Assembly: GCA_041395665.1 (NCBI GenBank) | Contig: JAWLAB010000002.1 | Coordinates: 365,140-429,139, forward strand | Direction of reading: 5' to 3' | DNA: 64,000 nucleotides | From: Pseudomonadales bacterium | GTDB lineage: Bacteria; Pseudomonadota; Gammaproteobacteria; Pseudomonadales; UBA7239 | In this document: positions 18,100-28,438 of the stretch, piece after piece | How positions within the stretch are numbered: position 1 is the stretch's first letter | Layout of the letters: each line of letters begins with the position of its first letter | Position numbers and translations under genes: made by a program | Notes under the pieces: generated by a model | The model's input: the letters and a program-made list of their open reading frames with translations, nothing else | Told to the model about the DNA's origin: nothing | Databases searched by the model: none

Positions 18100-18957
18100 T
18101 CACTCAGCATCCGGCACACGCAATGATTTCATACCTGCATGCAAACGGAATAAATGTCCTTGCAGACGAGAACCTTTGCGCTGCGCCACACCCACGGCTA
18201 AAACATCCATGACCGTCAGATGCGCAATACGCGACGACAGCGGCGTATAAATTTCCAGTTCCTCCTCCACATCAATACACAGAGGAATGCTCGCCGCTTC
18301 CGCAATCGGCGTTCCCGATGGCGCCATACCGATGACGGTGGCACCGACATCTTTTACCAATTCAATAATATCCAGCAGTGAACGCGTGCGGCCACTTTGC
18401 GAAATTGCCACGACTACATCGCCTTTTTGCAATGACAAAGCCGACATGGTTTGGATGTGTGTGTCCGCGTAAGCAGCGGCAGCCAATTGCAACCGAAAGA
18501 AACGGTGCTGTGCATCAGCAGCAACGGCAGCCGAAGCGCCGTAACCGTAAAACTCCACACGGTTAGCATTCGTCAATGCTGTAATTGCTTTGCTCAAATT
18601 AGCGGCATTCAAGCCATCACGCACTTTTAACAGCGTATCAATCGTGGCATCAAAAATTTTATGGCTGAAATCAGCAACGGAATCAGAATCGGTCACCGCC
18701 ACGCGCCCGAACCGCTGACTCAAGGCCAACTCTTGCGCTAATGCCAACTTAAACTCTTGAAAACCGTCGCAACCAACGGCGCGACAAAAACGTACCACTG
18801 TTGGCTCGCTGACATCCGCCTGCGCCGCCAAATCTACGATGCGCATATTGATCACATCACTTAAATTGTTTTGCACATAATCGGCAACTTTGCGTTCTGA
18901 TTTTCGCATCGCTTTGCTGTTTTCGCGGATGCGCTCTGTCAATGTCGTCAACTTCAT
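18100..18957 (-). CDS. RpiR/HexR-like transcriptional regulator with SIS domain
   Basis: A 285-residue regulator. The N-terminal helix-turn-helix domain (KSERKVADYVQNNL ... VSEPTVVRFCRAVGCDGFQEFK) is followed by a sugar-isomerase (SIS) domain from about residue 125 (FYGYGASAAVAADAQHRFFRL; ISQSGRTRSLLD), which binds phosphosugars. It is close to HexR, which senses KDPG and controls glucose catabolism in gammaproteobacteria, but here it sits inside an envelope-glycan operon rather than beside zwf or edd. The ATG at 18957 overlaps the preceding stop (ATGA); a longer in-frame start at 18990 would run into the upstream gene. Confidence 0.88.
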   Translation of the reverse strand: MKLTTLTERIRENSKAMRKSERKVADYVQNNLSDVINMRIVDLAAQADVSEPTVVRFCRAVGCDGFQEFKLALAQELALSQRFGRVAVTDSDSVADFSHKIFDATIDTLLKVRDGLNAANLSKAITALTNANRVEFYGYGASAAVAADAQHRFFRLQLAAAAYADTHIQTMSALSLQKGDVVVAISQSGRTRSLLDIIELVKDVGATVIGMAPSGTPIAEAASIPLCIDVEEELEIYTPLSSRIAHLTVMDVLAVGVAQRKGSRLQGHLFRLHAGMKSLRVPDAE

Positions 18958-20648
18958 GGCTTGTTTTTCTCCCAGATTGTCAGGAAGCATCGCGTCGACC
19001 CACAGTTATTCAACACTGGATGGTAGTCCTGCTGCAACAGCGTATCCAATACCTCAAATCGATAACGCTCTCCGAAAAATGAAGCTTGAGGCGCTGTGTA
19101 GGTATTAATAAAAAATCGAGGTGGATTCTGGTGAATTTTATCAAGAAACTGTTGGCGAGCCTGCTGCACAACGGGATGGCTTTCATTCACGAGTAGTTGG
19201 CGATATGTCATATAGGGCGTTGCCAGTGTAGCTTTGGCCAATAACATCCCTCGCATGACAGGACCACCTTCGTCGATAGGCTGCACGACATCCCCAGCAT
19301 TAAGATGCATTTGTAAAAATTGTGCAATATCGTCAGATGAATCTCTGTTTTGAGAAAATTTATTTTTCTGCCACTCTGCAAAATTTTCTTGTACGCTTGA
19401 GCCATTGGGCGGCCACATTTTTCCATACATGATCCAAATAAATAATATCAAAGCCATGGAAGATGAAACTACTCCTCGCATGCCTGACTTAGTTGAAGGC
19501 ACTAACAGCAAACAAAAACACAACAATGCAAAATATCGAAAGGGCATCCAATGATAATTCCAGTATTTATTCGCCAATACTGGATACAACCAATACACAA
19601 CCGTCATTGCTAACAAAATTTTTATATATACCCTCTGCTCCGCCTTCTTATCTATTTGAGAAAATGCCCAACCCAAGCCCAAACAAGCAGGAATACCCCA
19701 ATCTAAAAAAGCCATCAATAAGTGTGCGGAAATGTTGCTAAATTGCCAAAACAAAGGTGATGCCGTTATATTTCCGCCACCCAAATCAGTGGGTATATTT
19801 TGATTTACCCAATCAGACAAAGATGTTTGCGCCAGCATCGCCCACAGATCACTCCGTATCCCATCGTCCCGCATATACACCAACATATTCTGCGAAAGCA
19901 TATCTATAAAAGCTACGAGCCCATTTTGGCTATACAACCAAAAGACCAAAGCTGCGAAGATGAATAACAATCCAGAAATTGCCCAGAAAGTGTCAACAAG
20001 AACCGATTTTGCATTTAGATATTTATCACCACTTCTTTGGGCAAAATACGCACAAGCAACCACCGGCGCGCCGATAATTAGGTGGGGCTTAATGGATGTG
20101 GCAAGTCCAAATAAAGCGCCTATCAAAAACAATTTCCACGCGCACCTATTTTTTATATTTATAGCCAACACAAGCGCCAACACTACGGGCAAAATACCTA
20201 CATAGTCGCGCTGCAATGACATTGCAGGTCCATAGCTAAAATAAACTGCCATCCATGCAGTAACGCATACTGCAACTATACGAAGTCCAAATGGACGAAC
20301 GAGGAATCCAGTCGCAACGCACATCAAAGAAAGCCAAAAAGAATCAGCAAAATGAAAGGCAATGTCGCTATAGCCCAAGCTGCGTCCAATCGCCATATGA
20401 AAAAGAATAGAACCAGGAAATGCTGGGTCTAATACATCTTTATAAGGGGTAAAGCTTCTTTCATCTATTAACCACGCCATATAATGCAGGAGGCTGACCT
20501 CTTCCCGCATCGGCGTCAGCCAAATAAACATCGCATAGTAAAGAACGCGCAGAGATAGCCAGACGCACAAACCACTTATTAGCCATCCATAAATATTCCA
20601 CCAGCTTTTTTTGCACCCTGCATGTGAACTTTGCCATGGATATTTCAT
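18954..20648 (-). CDS. Multi-pass membrane protein, GT-C glycosyltransferase-like
   Basis: A 564-residue integral membrane protein with around ten hydrophobic segments through residue 410 and a soluble C-terminal part of about 150 residues, probably periplasmic. The layout, and the acidic EE in the first extracytoplasmic loop (PMREEVSLLHY), fit the GT-C fold of polyprenyl-phosphate-dependent glycosyltransferases, but I recognise no named family. It starts 12 bases after mpl and overlaps the RpiR-like gene by four bases, so it is part of the same transcription unit. Confidence 0.7.
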   Translation of the reverse strand: MKYPWQSSHAGCKKSWWNIYGWLISGLCVWLSLRVLYYAMFIWLTPMREEVSLLHYMAWLIDERSFTPYKDVLDPAFPGSILFHMAIGRSLGYSDIAFHFADSFWLSLMCVATGFLVRPFGLRIVAVCVTAWMAVYFSYGPAMSLQRDYVGILPVVLALVLAINIKNRCAWKLFLIGALFGLATSIKPHLIIGAPVVACAYFAQRSGDKYLNAKSVLVDTFWAISGLLFIFAALVFWLYSQNGLVAFIDMLSQNMLVYMRDDGIRSDLWAMLAQTSLSDWVNQNIPTDLGGGNITASPLFWQFSNISAHLLMAFLDWGIPACLGLGWAFSQIDKKAEQRVYIKILLAMTVVYWLYPVLANKYWNYHWMPFRYFALLCFCLLLVPSTKSGMRGVVSSSMALILFIWIMYGKMWPPNGSSVQENFAEWQKNKFSQNRDSSDDIAQFLQMHLNAGDVVQPIDEGGPVMRGMLLAKATLATPYMTYRQLLVNESHPVVQQARQQFLDKIHQNPPRFFINTYTAPQASFFGERYRFEVLDTLLQQDYHPVLNNCGSTRCFLTIWEKNKP

Positions 20649-20660
20649 AGAGAGCGAACG

Positions 20661-22016
20661 CTAAGCGTGCAAATTTAAACTAGCGACTAATTTTTGATGC
20701 AAGCCACCAAAGCCGCCATTGCTCATAATCAAAATATGTGTAGCACCTGCACTAGCTGCCAACTCTTTTACCAGTTGATCAATATCGTCTACCACTCGTG
20801 CTGGCGCACGACATTGCGCTGCAACATCCGACAGCGCCCAATCCACATTTTTAGGCTGATAAAAAACCACTTCGTCTGCCACATCTAGCGCAGGAGCAAT
20901 TTGTTCGCGAAACACACCCATGCGCATAGTATTTGAGCGCGGTTCTAATACAGCGATAATTTTTTCTTTACCGACGCGTTCACGCAAACCATTCAGCGTC
21001 GTAGTAATAGCGGTTGGGTGATGCGCAAAATCATCGTAAACACGCACACCCTTCACATCGCACAATAATTCTAATCGTCGCTTCACACCAGCAAACGCGC
21101 TCAATGCAGCACAAGCAACATTAGGTGCAACACCGACATGCCGCGCAGCTGCAATAGCCGCCAAGGCATTACTAACATTATGTTCACCGCTGTGCTGCCA
21201 CTGCACTTCGCCGACTACCTCACCCTGTAGCAACACCGAAAAATGCGATCCATCACTGAGCAATTTTTTCGCAGACCAATCACCACCTTCACCTATTTTT
21301 TGTGAAGGTGTCCAGCAGCCCATCGCCAACACATTATCCAATGCATCACAACCCTGCGGTGAAATCACCAAGCCATTTTGTGGAATTGTGCGCACTAAAT
21401 GATGAAATTGTTTTTGGATTGCGCTCAAATCATCAAAAATATCAGCGTGATCAAATTCCAAATTATTTAAGATCGCGGTACGAGGTCGATAGTGAATAAA
21501 TTTGCTGCGCTTATCAAAAAATGCGCTGTCGTATTCATCCGCTTCGATAACAAAAAAATCACTCTCGCCTAGGCGAGCTGATACAGGAAAACACTGCGGC
21601 ACGCCGCCGATTAAAAATCCGGGCTTCATGCCTGCGTAATCCAACACCCAAGCCAGCATGGTTGCCGTGGTGGTTTTACCGTGCGTGCCCGCCGCCGCCA
21701 GCACCCAGCGCCCTTGCAACACATGATCACACAGCCACTGCGGGCCCGATGTGTAGGGCAACCCAGCATCCAACATGTATTCCACACAAGGATTGCCACG
21801 ACTCATGGCGTTGCCGACGATGATTAAATCTGGCGCTGGTTGCAGCTGCGCGGGATCGTAGCCCTCGGTGAGTGCAATGCCCTGCTGCTGCAATTGCGTG
21901 CTCATGGGCGGGTAGACATTGGCATCCGAGCCGGTCACGGTGTGACCTAACTCACGCGCCAACATGGCGAGGCTGCCCATGAAGGTGCCACAAATGCCGA
22001 GAAAATGAAGATGCAT
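20661..22016 (-). CDS. mpl: UDP-MurNAc:L-Ala-gamma-D-Glu-meso-DAP ligase
   Basis: A 451-residue Mur-ligase family enzyme that reattaches recycled murein tripeptide to UDP-MurNAc in the cytoplasm. The N-terminal block HFLGICGTFMGSLA (binding UDP), AGTHGKTTTATML (P-loop), VIEADEYDSAFFDKRSKF and DDFAHHPTAI are Mpl hallmarks that separate it from MurC. Its length matches E. coli Mpl. It is the first gene of an operon continuing into the GT-C-like membrane protein, and is divergent from the sulfatase. Confidence 0.96.
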   Translation of the reverse strand: MHLHFLGICGTFMGSLAMLARELGHTVTGSDANVYPPMSTQLQQQGIALTEGYDPAQLQPAPDLIIVGNAMSRGNPCVEYMLDAGLPYTSGPQWLCDHVLQGRWVLAAAGTHGKTTTATMLAWVLDYAGMKPGFLIGGVPQCFPVSARLGESDFFVIEADEYDSAFFDKRSKFIHYRPRTAILNNLEFDHADIFDDLSAIQKQFHHLVRTIPQNGLVISPQGCDALDNVLAMGCWTPSQKIGEGGDWSAKKLLSDGSHFSVLLQGEVVGEVQWQHSGEHNVSNALAAIAAARHVGVAPNVACAALSAFAGVKRRLELLCDVKGVRVYDDFAHHPTAITTTLNGLRERVGKEKIIAVLEPRSNTMRMGVFREQIAPALDVADEVVFYQPKNVDWALSDVAAQCRAPARVVDDIDQLVKELAASAGATHILIMSNGGFGGLHQKLVASLNLHA

Positions 22017-22151
22017 ACAGCTTGTTCCACAAAATAGTCAAAGAATTCTAGCAGCTTGCCGCGCACAAGAATGGAAGTGCTGACGCTACTCGCGCTTGTG
22101 GTTACACTTCCACGATTCTGCACCGCGCCCCATACATCGAGGAGCAACACT

Positions 22152-23591
22152 TTGTCTTCTTCAATACGCTTCAAATTTCTACTGGCTACTACGGCTGTTA
22201 TTGGCCTGCTACTGGGCAATACGCTCTTTAGTAAAACGCCGCCGCCAAAATCCCTAGAGCGCCCCAATTTTTTATTGGTTATCACCGATGACCAATCTTG
22301 GAAGCACACTTCATTTGCTGGCTATCCAGCCGTCAGCACCCCCAATTTTGATCGCCTCGCCAGCGAAGGTGTTTACTTTCGCAATGCCTACGCCAGCGCA
22401 CCCACTTGCACTGCATCGCGCTCAGCCATTTTGACTGGGCAACATTTTTGGCGTTTAGGGTCTGCTGGACAATTATGGGGAGAGTTTCCCTCATCGCTAA
22501 CTACCTATCAGCAAATTTTAGAAAAAAATGGCTACAAAATTGGCTACACCGGTAAAGGCTGGGGACCTGGCAAAGCATTACTAGGCAACCCAGCAGGCCC
22601 TGCGTATAACCAAATTAGAAGTAATGCACGACCTGAGTACACGCAGTTCGACATGCTCAATAACTTCAAGCAATTTCTTGATGAAAAAAAACCGGATCAG
22701 CCATTTTCTTTTTGGATTTCACCCACCGAACCTCATCGCGAATTTCAAACAGGCATTGGCGCAAAAAGTGGGGAAATAAAATTAGATAAAATTATCGTGC
22801 CACCATTTCTCCCTGATGTTCCAACGGTGCGTAATGACATTGCGGACTACCTCTACGAGATTCAATATTTTGATAAACAACTGGGCGATATTTTGCAATT
22901 ATTGGAATCGCGCGGTGAGTTGGATAACACTGTCATTGTTTACACCTCTGATAACGGCATGCCGTTTCCACGCTCAAAAAGCACCAACTATGAATACGGT
23001 ACGCACGAACCCTTTGCTGTGCGCTGGGGCGATGCTGTTACCGAGCATCGAGACATAACCGACTTTATTAGCCTGACAGATATCGCTCCTACATTTCTTG
23101 ATCTCGCAGGCATTACACCGCCTGCCGCAATGACTGGACGCAGCTTTCGCAAACAATTATTTGCCGAAAAATCTGGGCGCATTGATAAAAATCGCGATAG
23201 TGCGTTTTCTGGTTTTGAGCGCCACATTGGCGGCGCGCGTCTAGAACGACGCGGCTATCCTTCTCGCGCTATTCATGCAGATAAATTTCTCTATATTGCC
23301 AACTTGGCACCCGATCGCTGGCCTGCCGGGCGACCACCAAACTTGGCAGATATTGATGACGGATCCCCGAGTAAAGTAACCATTGCAGACCGCGCGCAAT
23401 ACGAAAAATTCTGGCGCTTAGCAGCAGATAAACGCCCCGCAGAAGAACTGTACGCCATTGATCGCGATCCTTATCAATTAAATAACCTTGCTAACAACCC
23501 AGAATTTAAAGCGATCAAAGAATCTTTGAAACAACGCTTACAGCAAGAGATGCAGCAAACGGGAGATCCGAAAGCAGGCCGTTGGCGGTAA
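22152..23591 (+). CDS. Sulfatase with formylglycine motif; 3' end frameshifted
   Basis: A type I sulfatase, about 479 residues as read. A hydrophobic N-terminal segment is followed by PNFLLVITDDQSW (metal ligands), then CTASR, where Cys would become formylglycine (C-x-A/P-x-R), and YTSDNGMPFPRSK. Arylsulfatase-type proteins hydrolyse sulfate esters outside the cytoplasm. The TTG at 22152 is preferred because GGAG lies 7 bases before it; the frame stays open upstream to 22056. The C-terminus breaks at about 23575: the usual closing pattern VGGKGADFDGY reads in another frame and stops at 23643, where it would overlap the next ATG. Without the shift the gene would be about 16 residues longer. 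Confidence 0.85.
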   Translation: MSSSIRFKFLLATTAVIGLLLGNTLFSKTPPPKSLERPNFLLVITDDQSWKHTSFAGYPAVSTPNFDRLASEGVYFRNAYASAPTCTASRSAILTGQHFWRLGSAGQLWGEFPSSLTTYQQILEKNGYKIGYTGKGWGPGKALLGNPAGPAYNQIRSNARPEYTQFDMLNNFKQFLDEKKPDQPFSFWISPTEPHREFQTGIGAKSGEIKLDKIIVPPFLPDVPTVRNDIADYLYEIQYFDKQLGDILQLLESRGELDNTVIVYTSDNGMPFPRSKSTNYEYGTHEPFAVRWGDAVTEHRDITDFISLTDIAPTFLDLAGITPPAAMTGRSFRKQLFAEKSGRIDKNRDSAFSGFERHIGGARLERRGYPSRAIHADKFLYIANLAPDRWPAGRPPNLADIDDGSPSKVTIADRAQYEKFWRLAADKRPAEELYAIDRDPYQLNNLANNPEFKAIKESLKQRLQQEMQQTGDPKAGRWR

Positions 23592-23639
23592 GGGCGCAGA
23601 CTTTGACGGCTACCACATTTATCACGGCAAGGATAGCGA

Positions 23640-24879
23640 ATGAACACGCCGTCGAGACCTCACCTGTGGCGCCTTATTACGTGGCTGCACCTGTTTGTTT
23701 TGTTATGGGCATCGGCCGCATATTCGGATTTAGTCACTCACAGCCCCATTGCTCGTATGCGAATAACTACGACATGATTCGCCTGACCTGCCATCAAATT
23801 TGGCCTGCCGATAAGTTTGTTGATATTACCAATAAAGCACAATACTTTCAATTCGACGCTATTCATTGAATAAGCACGTCAATACGCCTTGCTTTCCCAG
23901 CTCAGATGTGTTTACCAGTATCGGAATAAAGGTTAGCAAAACTTAAAAATCATTTCACTGATGAAACACTGGTTTCCATTAATATTGGCCTTGTGAAAGC
24001 CATTTTTCTTTCTGTGACTATTTTATTAGCCAGTCTATTTTTTTCTATCGGAACGCGATATCCCGCATTACTAACCAATGCCGCTGTAAATCACTGCAGT
24101 CATTTTGTCAGACCCAAAGCATCACTGTATATGAGCACTTTCTACACAGAATTCTCTGCGGTGTACTTTTTGTATTGGCATTAATTTTAGTGGTGTAGTA
24201 ACTTGAGCGCTAGCAATACCAGTTACGGCTTCATGGGTGCTTTTAATAAGGACTGCTGGGCTTAAGCTTTTCTAAACAACAATACATGCCTTGGCTCTGT
24301 GCGTATTGCTGTGCTTGCTATATCAATTATGCTCTCTCAAGAAACGCTGGAGCATTATTCCCGCCTTACTGCTGTGCACAACACTTCCTCTGATATTGCA
24401 GGCGGCCAATTGGTATACGCCTCGCAATGCATCCATGGTTCACTAATAATATTAACTTTTACTGGTTCACTGCTGGCAGTTTCTGGCTACGAAATCACCT
24501 TAAGAAATTTCTGACCTGCCAAAAAGCTGTAAAGTAATGGCGGAAAGAATGGCTACGATGCAGCGCTACAAAAAACACACGCCTGTCCAGAGTTAGATGC
24601 GCCCACCGACGACTGCAGCAAACTGAACGCATTGATTAACCAGCCCACCGCATTTGGGCTGCTTGCCATTAAAGTTCTCCGACAACAAAAAACTGGGTAT
24701 TTGATTTACATGTGGCCAAGTTGAAAAAGGGCGTTACGCGCCTGTTGCGCACTATCAAAGAACGCACTGGGCAGCGCATTGAAAATCCGCCAACTACAGT
24801 TTTTTGCGGCCCTCCTGTAATGGTCATCCTGATTGCTCTCGTCTTGCTTGTGATTCGCAACAAGACGCTCACAAAATAA
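23640..24879 (+). pseudogene. Frameshifted membrane protein following the sulfatase
   Basis: The ATG at 23640 overlaps the repaired sulfatase stop as ATGA. It opens with a basic stretch and a strong hydrophobic helix (LITWLHLFVLLWASAAYSDL), then moves through at least four frames: NNYDMIRLTCHQIW, further hydrophobic pieces near 24,000-24,500, and a last membrane helix (VMVILIALVLLVIRNK) with a basic tail ending at TAA 24,877-24,879. I do not recognise the family. The repeated frame changes with preserved hydrophobic segments resemble the other broken genes of this stretch. Exact limits are approximate. Confidence 0.45.
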
Positions 24880-25069
24880 CAATAAAATTTCTTCTATCAG
24901 CCAGCTACTTTCGATCATCTGTCACAAAGTATTTATTATTTTTTATGTCATCTTCCAAAGCGGCACGGTAAACGCTGCGAAAAATTTATGTTATTTTGCT
25001 ATTTCTACTAGTACACTCATACCGGCCACTGTGTATCTCATCATGCCCAGCAAAAAACTAACAGAATAG
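24880..25069. other. Intergenic spacer between convergent broken genes
   Basis: No gene or clear terminator was seen here. It separates the plus-strand gene after the sulfatase from the minus-strand membrane protein. Confidence 0.4.
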
Positions 25070-26574
25070 CTATTGAGTATACCTTTTTAGATACGATGGT
25101 AATGTGTATCGAAAAAATACCAGTAGCGTTGCACTCGTGGACAACCAAAGCACAATCATCCAGCCCGTTGCAAACCGCTGTTCAGGAATAATGGCAACAC
25201 TTTCTGCCAACTTTCAGCAGCAAAAAATGTAACTGGCAATGCCCACCTTCGTTCTGAACCAGAAAGCAACACAACCTAAACAGCATTATCGCAACGATAA
25301 AGAATGCAAACGCATTTATCACCAATAACCAAGGCGCCCACTGACGCACACTGCTTGGTGTAATTTTCCTGCGGCATCAATATGCCGTGTTATCTATCAC
25401 CCCGTTCTAATTCCGCGCCCCACATAGAAAAAATCACCTGCTTCGCGACCGAACTTGAAGTCACATCCTCTGCGTAAGGAGTGCGCCCAATATTCACATC
25501 GTATAGCCAGTCTTTGTTGTTGTACCCGTAACAAAGTAGCGTGGGAGGTTTTTCCGATATAAAAAACTGCTTCTTTGCAAATAGCATGGTCGTCTTCATG
25601 CAGCAGTTGCCGATTGATTGTTTTAGGCTTTGGCGACCACCAACCAACACTAAAGTAAATGTCTGGCGTCCCTTAGCGGCAGCACCGCAAGACAGTATCA
25701 CCACTCCCCCCCTTTTCTGAGTAACAACATTGAGGTTATCCGCCGTTTGCTGCCCATTAGGCGACATTGCCACATCACCTTCCCATGCTAAATTTGAAAA
25801 CCAATCCGCTTTAATATCGCCGACATTCTCGAGGTATTAGCGCACCAAGTAACTTCCGGCATCGGAATAAATATAGGTTTTATTTTCATATGTTCCCAAA
25901 TAAAGCGAATACACTCGGAGATAACACATAAGACTTCTCTATGTTTACCTTATCAAGCCCCCCAAAATCCCCACCTGTGATTCGCAGTGTTGCGGATACC
26001 AAAAATACCCATTCCTCGGCATCACAGTATCAAAACCCAATAAAAGGCGCATTAAGATGCACCATCCCACTCGTTTTGCGTGTCCTGCTGTAAATAACTG
26101 AATGTCCCATAAACGTGCATAACAAAAAACTGTGTCGCCTGGAATCAATGCAACCAACAACAAAAGCTCTTTCCACTGCCGACCTTTATGGAATAGCCAA
26201 GAAAAATACCAGCACAAAACAAAACAGGATAAAGATAGAACGCTCGCACCCATGCAGAAAACCCTAGAAAAATACCCGCCAGTAGCAGCAATCCAGACTT
26301 GCCGTGTTCTGACCCTTTATGGAGTTTACAGAGAACCAGCAGACCCAAACCAAACAACAGCATTACCGCTGAAGGTGGGTCGGACAGCGTGATAAAAATT
26401 GTTGGTCACAAAAATACTGCATGCACTAGCAAACTCATCAGCAATAAGTCATGACTTTTTTGCGCTGACAGGCTTGATGCTGTTTCAATAAAGCGCCACC
26501 ATACATATGCGCACAAAGAACACTAAAGCGCAAATGCTACACTGAAGAATTACAATACTCTCAGCCTTTTTCAT
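25070..26574 (-). pseudogene. Frameshifted multi-pass membrane protein, GT-C-like
   Basis: Starts at an ATG (26574) with a basic residue pair and a hydrophobic helix (SIVILQCSICALVFFVRICMV). It continues in shifting frames with LLLLAGIFLGFSAWVRAFY, a typical GT-C membrane segment, then KELLLLVALIPGDTVFCYARLWD, a soluble stretch (WLYDVNIGRTPYAEDV near 25,480), and C-terminal hydrophobic helices (PWLLVINAFAFFIVAIMLF; GWMIVLWLSTSATLLVFF), ending at about 25,070. The restored length would be near 500 residues. It is probably a sugar transferase of the inner membrane, but the family is not identified. At least eight frame changes were needed by hand. Confidence 0.45.
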
Positions 26575-26815
26575 CGAAGCACATTGGCAGGCTGAACCAA
26601 AGATAGTCTCCGACGGGAGCGCAAGTCTGCCATATCACGAATATTTTCGGCGCATTCGTAGCTTCCGTAACTCAACCGTCGGCATCACAGCATTGTGGTG
26701 ATGCATCAAATAAAGTTGTCATAGCGCCTATCTCTGTGCGTCACTGCCGGGTAATATTTTTTACACACTTCCGTTGCATTCAATGGTGGCTGGCAAATCA
26801 CCATCAGCTGATTGG
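26575..26815. other. Gap between two frameshifted membrane genes
   Basis: Minus-strand reading gives only short peptides. A start-like ATG sits near 26,720 but no extended conserved segment follows. It may hold the true N-terminus of the downstream gene or be intergenic. Confidence 0.3.
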
Positions 26816-28398
26816 TTATCTTCCACGAAACTTGATCACAATGACGCCATTAATTACATCCACTGAGCCCTCATAGGCTACGATGGCATCATCTTTGCCT
26901 TGTTCAATTACAGACAAGCGCTCTTCACCGGGTTGCAGCGCGATGTTTCACAATACCCATCGTTTTAAATAAGCCTTCCGTGCGCCCAACATCGCCAACA
27001 GCCCTTATAAAAAGAAGCACCAACCACTTCTCGCTGTGTGAAGATGGGTGTTTCTGGATATTCAATCCATCCAACCAGCTCCATGGGATACGAGGCGTTA
27101 GGGTCATTCACTGGAGCAATTTTTGGCAACACCTTAGCAATTTGCTGTTGAATTTTGGTGGAACAACTCACGATCTGCCTACCACCATATGGTTTGAAAA
27201 ATGCGTAACGTTATTCGCCACGCAAAAATTGTATAGAGAACGGGCACCAACGGTTGAAGTAGCGCAGCGATAGACGCACTACATTGCTGCGCACACCCAT
27301 CCATAAAAAACACAAGCCCTGCTAGCACTTGTGGAACACCAGTACGGTACGAGGCGGCATATAGCCATTGTTTCGCCGCTATCATCGCCATCGGAGCGGC
27401 AATGGCTGCGCAACAACAACAACAATGCCAATACACGAAATCCCCATGCCACAGGCGCACAAATGATGCGGAACAATGTCGCCAGACAGGTGCAGCAAAC
27501 AAAAGTTTCAAACTAACCAAGGATTATACAGGTAGTAATCTTTTTCCGCCCGTATAACGTAGTAGTTTTGCCGCAATAAGGTTTTTCTAAAGCCTCGATT
27601 AAATAGCTCTTTGTGAATTGATAGTTCTATAAAATTGTAATGTAACCAAGAATCAAACGGCCATTGATTGTAATGCAACACCAACAATTTATTAATCAGG
27701 ACGATCGCAACATACCCGACAATAACTGCTGCTACAAAATGAATAGCGTAGACAATTAAGCATCTCAATTTCCTTGCATCGGATGCAATAATCAAAGAAA
27801 CAATAAACAAGGAAAAAATAGCAGCCAATAATGGCAGTATGGCTTGATAGATGGCTATGCTAAAACAGAAACATACTGCAGCAGCTATTGTTGTCGACCA
27901 TACTCTTTTTTGTTAGCAGGTACATACCAAAGCCAGATACCGCGAAAGCAATACCAAGCCATGTAGCGTTGTGAAATAAAACGCAAAGTAAATAACTGGG
28001 CCGTGATAGAAACGGCGCGGCGACATAATCTGCCGCCACTGCGTACTGGCGATAAAGTAATACACAAAATACTGCGCCAACCACGGCACCAGCCACGGCT
28101 ATCGAGTATAGGAATAATAGGCATAACCGCATCAGGCAACAGCAATGCACCTCAGCACATACATTCCCCAGCGCCCTGCTTGACCAACCGCCTTTTTGCG
28201 CCGAATTCAGCGTGGTTTTCTGAATCTGGTCCAGAGAATGTAAAAATATCGCCAGCGTGACCAACACACCAATACACAGAGGAGTAAAAACCTAGTCAGC
28301 TTTGTTATTGACTATACCCTGAGACAAGCACTCAAAACCAGTAAAGCCACAGCCGGCAATTTTATCAACGCTGCATCTCATTGTTTTAAATCAGACAT
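26816..28398 (-). pseudogene. Frameshifted GtrII-like membrane glucosyltransferase
   Basis: Begins MSDLKQ after GGAAGAAGT, and passes through several frames: LPAVALLVLSACLRV, LYRQYAVAADYVAAPFLSR, IAIYQAILPLLAAIFSLFI, a long intact run at 27,508-27,828, and a soluble C-terminal part (ELVGWIEYPETP; LSVIEQGKDDAIVAYEG; VIVIKFRGR) ending at TAA 26,816-26,818. About ten hydrophobic helices with the IYQAILPLLAA block and a periplasmic tail resemble the GtrII family, which glucosylates O-antigen from a polyprenyl donor. A GtrB-like gene lies 1 kb upstream, in keeping with a Gtr system. The family call is moderate because the chain must be stitched. Confidence 0.5.
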
Positions 28399-28438
28399 AC
28401 TTCTTCCGCCGCTGTATGCACAGCTATTTATATCTTGA

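Noticed and set aside
18100..18957. Calling the RpiR-like regulator HexR outright
   Set aside because: The domain order fits, but the RpiR family is large, and the neighbouring genes are not those of glucose catabolism.
22071..22151. ATG at 22071 as sulfatase start
   Set aside because: It would add residues ahead of the signal-anchor segment and lacks the GGAG site found before TTG 22152; not fully excluded.
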